Of a stretch of 54,060 bases of DNA, positions 47,601-54,060 are shown one piece after another. Both the position numbers and the translations under genes were made by a program. This stretch comes from Nephromyces sp. MM_2019 (taxonomy: Eukaryota; Apicomplexa; Aconoidasida; Nephromycida), in contig JADHZB010001829.1 of assembly GCA_015657535.1 (NCBI GenBank), positions 1 to 54,060 of the forward strand, given 5' to 3'. Position 1 is the stretch's first letter, and every line of letters starts with the position of its first letter. The notes under the pieces were generated by a model. It had not been told where the DNA came from, did not search any database, and saw only the letters and a program-made list of their open reading frames with translations.

Positions 47601-50600
47601 AGGTTGCCTCTGGTTTTTTTTCGAGCTCTTTAGCGGAGGGCAATGTCCCCAGGCGGGAGATTCAAGCTGATGCTAGCCAGCAGGGCTTCCGATCGATTCC
47701 TCCCTACTCATATGGAAGAAAGATCGGTACTGAGGCCTCCCATAGTTTGCCTGAAAAGGAAGCTTCTATCCTCAATCCGAAGCAAGCTTTCAAGCTTGAA
47801 GATGGGGCTCAAAGTGTACCAGAATACAAAACTCCCATTGAAGCAATGATGGTGTGTGCCATAAAACAAGGTTCAGCTCTCTTGAAAAGGGAGCAAAAAG
47901 AAGTTAACCATCTTTGTAGAGGCCCTGTCGTTAGCCACAGCACTACCTTTGAGAGCTGGCTTCTAAGTTTGGCGTCTCCCGAAGATTCATCACTGTCTCT
48001 ACGTGAAAAAGACTACTGTCTGAGTACTAAGGCTGCCAGTTTGATCTCAACATTAAGCTCCTCTCCTGAGATGATGAGTAGCTCCTTTACTTCATCATCT
48101 AACAAGCTCTCTTCTCATCTGAAATCTATAGTTGAAGGGAGTTCTTCTACCTTTAGTTCTGATGCATTCCCCGGAAGTAATGCCGAGAATAGAGGAAAGC
48201 TTAGGGATTCTCGATACGTTGATGAGCCCTGCGTTTCACTTTTTTTTCCTAGAGAATATGGCTCTTCAGGCAGTAAGCTGGCGGTGAGCGAGGAGGCAGA
48301 TTCTACAGCCTTTAGTTCAGCAAGATCATTGAAGAAGAAGGGGGTTTCTTACTGTGAAGAGGAGGAGGGGATACCTTTGTTAGGAGTTCAGGAGGCAGTT
48401 CAAGGTCTTGGAGGGGAGAGGATGCAGTACTTCTCTGAACCGATCTCTCCTAAGGCTGAGCTATTTCCATTGCCTCCTGATATGACGCAGGATCAATCGA
48501 AGGAAAAAGGTGAAGGGGCTTGTATTGAGGCTTCACACATCGCAGCTGGCGGCTCTTTCGCCTACGCACATGAGAGAGGCTTTCGGAATCGACACACCGA
48601 GTGTGCGTTGGAGGATGAAAGTCTGCATAAAGCCAGTAGGCCATACGGAGGCTCCCAGCCTCCTACTGAGTTGCTGAGATCAGAGAGATGCAGTGAGGCA
48701 ACGCACACTTTTGGAGGACCTAGTAGCCAGGTTTTTTCTGAGAATCTCTTTGCTTCGTGTGCGAAGATACTTTATAGACTTCCGCAGTACATCCAAGCTA
48801 GCCTACCTCCAGCCTCTATTTTTAGCCCAGGAGATTCTGAGAAGACCCCATCGGTAGTTTTTTCAACCTCTTCTCATGCTGGAGGCAAACCTTTTGAAGG
48901 AGAAAGAGGGTGGGGTAGTAGGACGAATGCTATGATTGAAGAGGGTATACTACTGGCTGGTGCATACTTTGGGCACTCTGTTAGTAATGAGTTCTTCCAG
49001 GATGGTCATCTTTGCCTCAGAAATTTTCCTATGTTGAAGATGCTAAGCTCCACGGGAAACGCTGGGAAGCTCAGGCAGGGCGGAGAGCATGGGAAGGTGA
49101 AGGGTAACGCAGCTGAGCGAAGAGAAGGAGGAGATTCTGCCACAATGAGGAGGAATGAGGGTGATGAGATGGTTCCAGATGGGTGCGTAAACGAAGAGTT
49201 TTGCTTGCTCTGCAAGCTGTTCGAAGTAGAAACGAAGATTCGTGCAGAGCAAGGATGGCATCGGCGATCGAATGCTGCGAAAAGTTGCTGCTACTCTGAA
49301 GACAACTTCGGCCTAGAGTTTGGAAAGTGGGATTTACATCATCGTGTGTGTGAAGATGAGGAAGGTGGCGAGCTATTTTCGCAAAAAGTTGGCTTTTTTG
49401 TTAGAGAAGGTCGTCTTGCAAGCGATTCTAATGTGGTCTCAAGAGGAGGGGATGAAGATAGTTATGCTTCTTCTATGAGCCTGCCAGAGCTTCCGTCTGC
49501 ATGTAGCGAAGCTCAAACTCTCCCGCCAATCTTGAAGCGACCATGTGGCGATTTCGGTGAGGAGAGGGAAGTGGGAGTTCTTTCTTCAAGCTCCCTCTAT
49601 TCTCCTGATGAAGCATTGCGTCTTATTCAGGAAAAATTGAGTGAAGGCTTCCATTCGTATGTCTGTCTTCAGCTGTGTGTCGAATTCTGCTTGACATCGT
49701 TTGTTTTCTTGTTTTATATTAGGCTGCTACACACTTTGGCTTATCACACCTCGAGCGAAGACGGCTCTCAAAGAGTACTGAGATCGAATGCTTCCATCTA
49801 TGTAGAGAAACTGAGGCTCGCTCTCGATCGAAGATCCTTCTTCCTAGGTTGTGGTGAGAATAGCAATGGCGAAGACGGAGGCAATGTTAGTGCTACTCTC
49901 AACTTTTTCAATGTAATCAACCTCCTACCTTGTGTAAGAGATGTGTGTGAAGGCTCAAGCATGCCTAGCATAGATCAGAGTAATCCTGCTGCAGCTAGCA
50001 ATGTTTCCCTCCCAGAATCAAGTCTTTCTATCATCTCACGTAACAGAAAGTTTCCCGGAGGAGCCGATTCAACCGGCTCTTTTCGTCGAGTATTGTCATC
50101 ATCTTCATCAGATTCTCCCCGGGAAAGTGAGTTCAGTGATTTGGCAGCAGATTGCAGCGTTGAAGAAGCTGCTGGAGTCGAAAGCTTGAAGAAAACTTTT
50201 TTCTCGCATGCTTTGGATAAGGGAGATGAGGTGTGTTGCGTCTCACTTCCCGATTCTAATGTAGCTGCTTTCCCAAAGAGTTCTTTTCTCTCCTCTGCGA
50301 GGATCTCTGGTTCTGAGCCAGCTGATGAAAGTGGAGGAAGAAGGAGCCCTAGTATGTTGCCGACTGGTTCTCTAGCAGAGCCGAGTAAAGCTGCTGATAT
50401 GAGGCTAACAAAGGCATCTTCAGCTTCTCAAAGCGAGTTTGGCGAAGTGGGCTACATTGAAGAGACAAGGCGTGTGTTTGATCAATCAATTTCCCCTTCA
50501 GAGAATGAAACCTATCGGGGAGCGTGTGTGCTGAGCAAAACTCCTGTCAATGGCGTAGAGCATAGCTCTGAAGATTGCCAATTAATTGCTGAAGATTCGT

Positions 50601-53600
50601 ATCAAGGGGGGTTGAAGGATGAAGATCTGGTTAGACTCTCTTCCTCCCATCAAGGGGGGTGGAAGGATGGAGAGCTGTTTGAGCTCTCCTCTTGCCAAAA
50701 GTTTCTTGAGGTTTGGCTGTTGCTTTCAAGTGCTCAACGCCCAGTAGATTTGCGAGTATTGGTGTTAAAGATTTTCTCTCTCCTGAAGAGGGTTTTGTGC
50801 GTGCGTTTTGATACACAGTCACAGACACTGGAATTCTCAAAGGATGAGCTTCATTCATCACAGAACATTTCTGCTTCATCGCACGCAGCGAAATCAGCTG
50901 ATAAGGCTTCGTCTTCATTGGATTTAAGTCTTTTTCTACTCCAAGAAGAGGGTGAATGCCAAAACCTCCTCAAAACCAAGGATTCCAGCTTGAGTAGGTT
51001 TCAAGCTGGTGATGCTCATGATAAGAAGATCTTCGAGAGATTGAAAGATCTTCTTCATCATGAGAAAGGGCAATTTGAAGGTTTTTCTAGTTTTTTTATG
51101 GATTTTCTCCTTGGTAGTGCTTCAGGCGTGCAGCTGATGGGAAAGTTCATTATCTCGAGATATCTTCAATTTTTTGGTACGGACGATTTGCCGCTTAAAA
51201 AGTCCCCCACACACACTTTTGAAGGTGAAGAAGTGGGGCATGAAGGTGGTGCTGAAAGACTGAATCGAGGTTTCTCCGCTTTATTGCCTGATTACACTCA
51301 GCATCCCATGGTTTCCAGCATGAGGTTTTGGTGGTATTTGAGGAATCTAGTGGAAATATCCTTTGCTCGTTTCGTTGAGATTCTACAGGTGGGGGGTGTT
51401 TAGGGTGTGTGGGGGGCCTGGGGTGTGTGTGCGTGGTATATTTTTGTGTAGGGTACGTGGGTTTTTGGATGTTTGGGTTGTACTTAATGTGTCTCGGGTA
51501 TGCCTCATATGTGTGTGGGTTGTGCTTCAGTTGCGAATGTGTGTCAGCTTATCTGTTTTGGGTGTTATTATGCGTGTGCAGATACCCAAATTAGCCTTTG
51601 AGGTGTGTGCCTAGGTTTAATTTGATAAGAGAAAATTTTGTGTGTGTGTGTGTGTGTGTGTATGAGTTTTTTTTCCAGGAGAATATTGCTTGCATTTACG
51701 TGTGTGTGGTTATGCTTGAACTTGTAAGTTGTGTGAAATCTCATCGGCTTCTTATAAAAGAGTTATTTACAGTTTCCTGTTAGTAGTTTCCTGTGTATTA
51801 GTTATTAGCTTTTCACCTTGTTTAACTGAGTATGTCTCAAAGAGAAGAAACAGGAAAGTTTTAAAAGGCATAAAAAATGAGAATTTCGACGAATTCTCCA
51901 TTAAAATGCTGTATAATTTCCTAAAAAATGAAAGTCTATGTTTCAGCTTCCAGGCTGCTTATATAGAAAATATCTCTCTCTGCTGCTGAAACACACGCCT
52001 TATAAAATACAGTCTCTGCTTCTGCTTTGTTTACCATTTTTTGGTTGATTTCACTGGTTTTTTGGTTGATTTCACTGGTTTTTTGGTTGATTTCACTGGT
52101 TTTTTGGTTGATTTCACTGGTTTTTTGGTTGATTTAACTGGTTTCTCTTTTTTTTGCTGGTTTCTTCGAAAAATCGCTGCTTCAAGTGCATTTAAAGTTT
52201 TCTGGAGCCACCAAATTCGGCAAAATTTGTGTTTTTCAGGGTAAATTACCTAAAAAAGCAAACAAACTATTAGCTCATAATGGAGTTAATGAGAGGCTAA
52301 AGCTTCATCAGACTTTTATGCTTTTTCTTAATGAAATCGCTTCGCTTTTGGCGATATTTTCAGACTTTGAAGATCCTATTCCTTCGCAGGTTTTTTGAGA
52401 GTTTTTGCAGCGATTAGGATATGAGGGTTGAGTAATAATCTGAAGCTTTTTCTTAGAGAATGTGGTTGTTTTTATAGTATATTATCTTCTGAAATATTGT
52501 GGAAGGATGTGTGTGTAAATATGTGGGTATTTGTGGGTATTTGTGGGTTTGTGTATGGGCTTCTGCGTGACTACCTGTGTGTGTGGTTTGTGTTTGTGTT
52601 TGTGTGCGGGTACGTGGATATTTGGGTGTAAGCTTTTGCGTGTGTGGATATCTTGGCGTGCAGGTATATGTGTATGTGTATGTGTGTGTGTGTCTATGGC
52701 TGTGTTCCTGTGTGTGTGTGTCTATGGCTGTGTTCCTGTGTGTGTGTGTGTGTGTGTGATTACTTGAATATATGACTATGTGCGAGTATGTTTGCGCCTG
52801 TATGTTAGAACCTGAAGATACCTAGGGTTTAACTATGCGCTTTTTCAGTAGGAGAAGGTCCTATTGGTGGTTTTTCTTCTATATTTGTGTTTGCACACAT
52901 TGTGATTCTACGACGTTTTTTGCTTCTGTGTGCTCAGAAATTGTAGAGTTTTGTTGTGTGTGCGGCAGAAGAAGTTAATCTTCTTTTCCTGGCAATGCTA
53001 CATGTGAGAAATTCTTTCTAATAGCACGCAGCTCTACTGATTTAGGCTTTATAGTACATCTTAACGCGACGAAGAGGCGAAAGTGTAGTGGATTTTAGCT
53101 TTTTGTTTACGGCTGTGCTGTTGGAATTTCCAGTCAGTGCTATGTAAGCACACACACAGACACAGTAAGCTGCACACTCAGTCACGCACACAGGCACACG
53201 CTGGGGTCTATACAAAGTCCTAGGCTCACAGACACTTTGAGAAGCACACAGACGTGCTAAAGTTCACAACGACACACTGGGATGCACACACACATACAAG
53301 CACGCTCATACACACTCATACGCACAAGCGCACTCACACTGACACACGCAATCACACACACACGCTCATACGCGCTCGCAATCACTCACGTGCACAGGCA
53401 AGATCAAGGGCACTAACTCACACACACACGCACCCTCAAACACCCATACACTCACACACATATCTCATGAGCATATGCACTCATTATTGAATGCTCTTTT
53501 TCTCATTTTCTTGTGTGTCTTGGATATTTCCGCACACACAGGTAGCAGAAGCTTACATCCCGAGGAATTTCATTGAAATTGCCGTTTTACAATTTGCAAA

Positions 53601-54060
53601 GTTCTTCAGTGCCTTCGCTAGAAACCTCTGCAATTTGCTGGTAATCACGAAAGCATCTTCCTCTAAGCTAGGCTTAGCAGATGATTCTTCTCCTGCTTCA
53701 TTGCTGTTGAGAGACCTTCATTTTCTGGTTAAACGTGGACCACTGAATGATCTACACTCCCTTCAGCAGCTTCTTTTGAAAGTCTTGAGAGGTTGGAATA
53801 TGTGTGTTAGTTTGTGTGTATGTTGAAGATCATGAACAACTGAAGTCAACTGTATGTTTTAGAACTAATGAAATGTTTTATATGTATATATGAATGTGTT
53901 TTGTGTTTAAGTCACTTTTCTATGTGTTTGTTGGTTTTTTGTGTGTGAAATACGCTGCTGTGTGTGTTTGTTGTGTTTTTTACAATCCAAATGGGTGTGA
54001 AATGAAGCCTTTTGTGTATGTCATCCGGTATTAACATATACGCTTTTTATAGCATGAAAT
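41677..54060 (+). CDS. Giant Ser-rich protein, partial at the right edge, probable nuclear scaffold
   Basis: Exons 41677-45993 (1,439 codons), 46553-51388 (1,612 codons), 52240-52389 (50 codons) and 53542 to about 53791 all join in phase 0. A possible 45-base exon lies at 51679-51723. The gene continues past the window, so the protein exceeds 3,100 residues. It alternates hydrophobic helical blocks (for example FRMLYQNDG...FFTELLACF; DILRILSLWSLN; FSSFFMDFLLGSASG) with long Ser/Glu/Gly-rich disordered segments, a style seen in large apicomplexan nuclear proteins. Three SUMO-interaction-like motifs lie in exon 1: IVDLD (352-356), IYLDLTDDE (390-398) and VIDIEE (864-869) followed by acidic residues. 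The open frame begins at GTG 41668, but the first ATG is 41677; an upstream exon is possible. I do not recognise the family. HEAT-like helical repeats are a guess. Confidence 0.8.
45994..46552 (+). other. Intron 1 of the giant gene, TG-rich start and CA-rich end
   Basis: The donor is GCGAAG|GTAGGC and the acceptor TTTTCCTTGTAG; splicing joins AKTIAAK to LILTPLLDMV in phase 0. The 5' third is rich in TGTG (46019-46180), while acacgcacacacactc at 46483-46498 is its rough complement. Confidence 0.75.
50597..50692 (+). repeat. 48-bp in-frame tandem duplication in the giant gene
   Basis: Units 50597-50644 and 50645-50692 encode related 16-residue blocks, SYQGGLKDEDLVRLSS and SHQGGWKDGELFELSS. The perfect core atcaaggggggt suggests a fairly recent duplication within exon 2. 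Confidence 0.85.
51679..51723 (+). other. Possible 45-base exon of the giant gene
   Basis: It is flanked by TTTTTTTTCCAG and a consensus GTAAGT donor and is exactly 15 codons in phase 0, encoding ENIACIYVCVVMLEL. It would slot between exons 2 and 3 without changing frame, so it could be constitutive or optional. Its GTGTGTG core is part of the TG-rich intron, which argues for caution. Confidence 0.4.
52037..52141 (+). repeat. Five-copy 21-bp intronic minisatellite
   Basis: The unit ttttttggttgatttcactgg (21 bases) repeats five times head to tail; the first four copies are identical and the fifth differs by one base. It ends about 100 bases before the acceptor of exon 52240-52389. The 21-base period leaves a 7-residue repeat open in one frame, but that frame is not the gene's frame. 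Confidence 0.95.
52505..52765 (+). repeat. TG-rich tract in an intron of the giant gene
   Basis: Interrupted TG repeats with embedded copies of tctatggctgtgttcctg (twice in tandem, about 52693-52740) follow the donor at 52389. The tract is in the sense strand of the intron and is complementary in kind to the CA-rich tract at 53143-53465. Confidence 0.9.
53143..53465 (+). repeat. CA-rich tract ending close to an intron acceptor
   Basis: Long interrupted CA/CT repeats precede exon 53542; the acceptor itself reads cgcacacacag. Frames translating as Thr/His repeats here are artefacts. With the upstream TG tract, this intron can in principle fold on itself. Confidence 0.9.

Noticed and set aside
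52577..52767. Val/Cys-rich plus-strand open frames
   Set aside because: They arise from TG dinucleotide repeats inside an intron.
53254..53490. Thr/His-rich open frame
   Set aside because: It is a translation of CA repeats directly upstream of an intron acceptor.

Overview
The window looks like nuclear DNA of an apicomplexan-type alveolate protist. It is AT-rich, its genes have short GT-AG introns with exon phases that can be followed by eye, and it carries secreted proteins built from calcium-binding EGF modules like those of apicomplexan microneme proteins. Two Ser-rich exons of more than 4 kb add to that impression. The lineage is an inference from gene style only. Because of the introns, most real genes do not appear as one long open frame; the exon chains below were assembled by matching splice phases and are not transcript-proven.

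Layout. 1-4.9 kb holds simple repeats and a decayed acidic-repeat frame, but no gene I can defend. At 4.9-6.3 kb (minus) there is a five-exon small helical or coiled-coil protein. At 9.6-11.3 kb (plus) a two-exon CDP-alcohol phosphatidyltransferase, probably phosphatidylinositol synthase-like, has its active-site Asp-Gly pair split by the intron. At 13.2-20.3 kb (minus) lies a secreted protein of at least 23 exons: signal peptide, four-exon ectodomain, 17 EGF modules with one module per phase-1/phase-1 exon, and a C-terminal domain. A 50-base assembly gap falls inside the array. From 20.3 to 26.1 kb I see no supported gene, but there is a 47-bp near-perfect hairpin at 23.4 kb.

At 26.1-28.35 kb (plus) an eight-exon gene encodes a secreted 478-residue protein with one EGF-like exon and a Leu-Pro-Ala-Gly/Gly-rich tail. 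At 32.5-33.3 kb (plus) there is a single-exon Maf-family nucleotide pyrophosphatase. From 35.5 to 41.3 kb there are several short phase-consistent exon chains of unknown genes, at low confidence. From 41.7 kb to the right edge (plus) runs a giant Ser-rich protein of more than 3,100 residues with SUMO-interaction-like motifs; its introns begin TG-rich and, in two cases, end CA-rich.

Working together. The two EGF proteins are probably sorted through the secretory pathway and could serve in surface or apical-organelle adhesion. The phosphatidyltransferase and Maf protein are housekeeping. The giant protein is plausibly nuclear. There is no sign of operons, CRISPR, tRNA or rRNA genes, or intact transposons.
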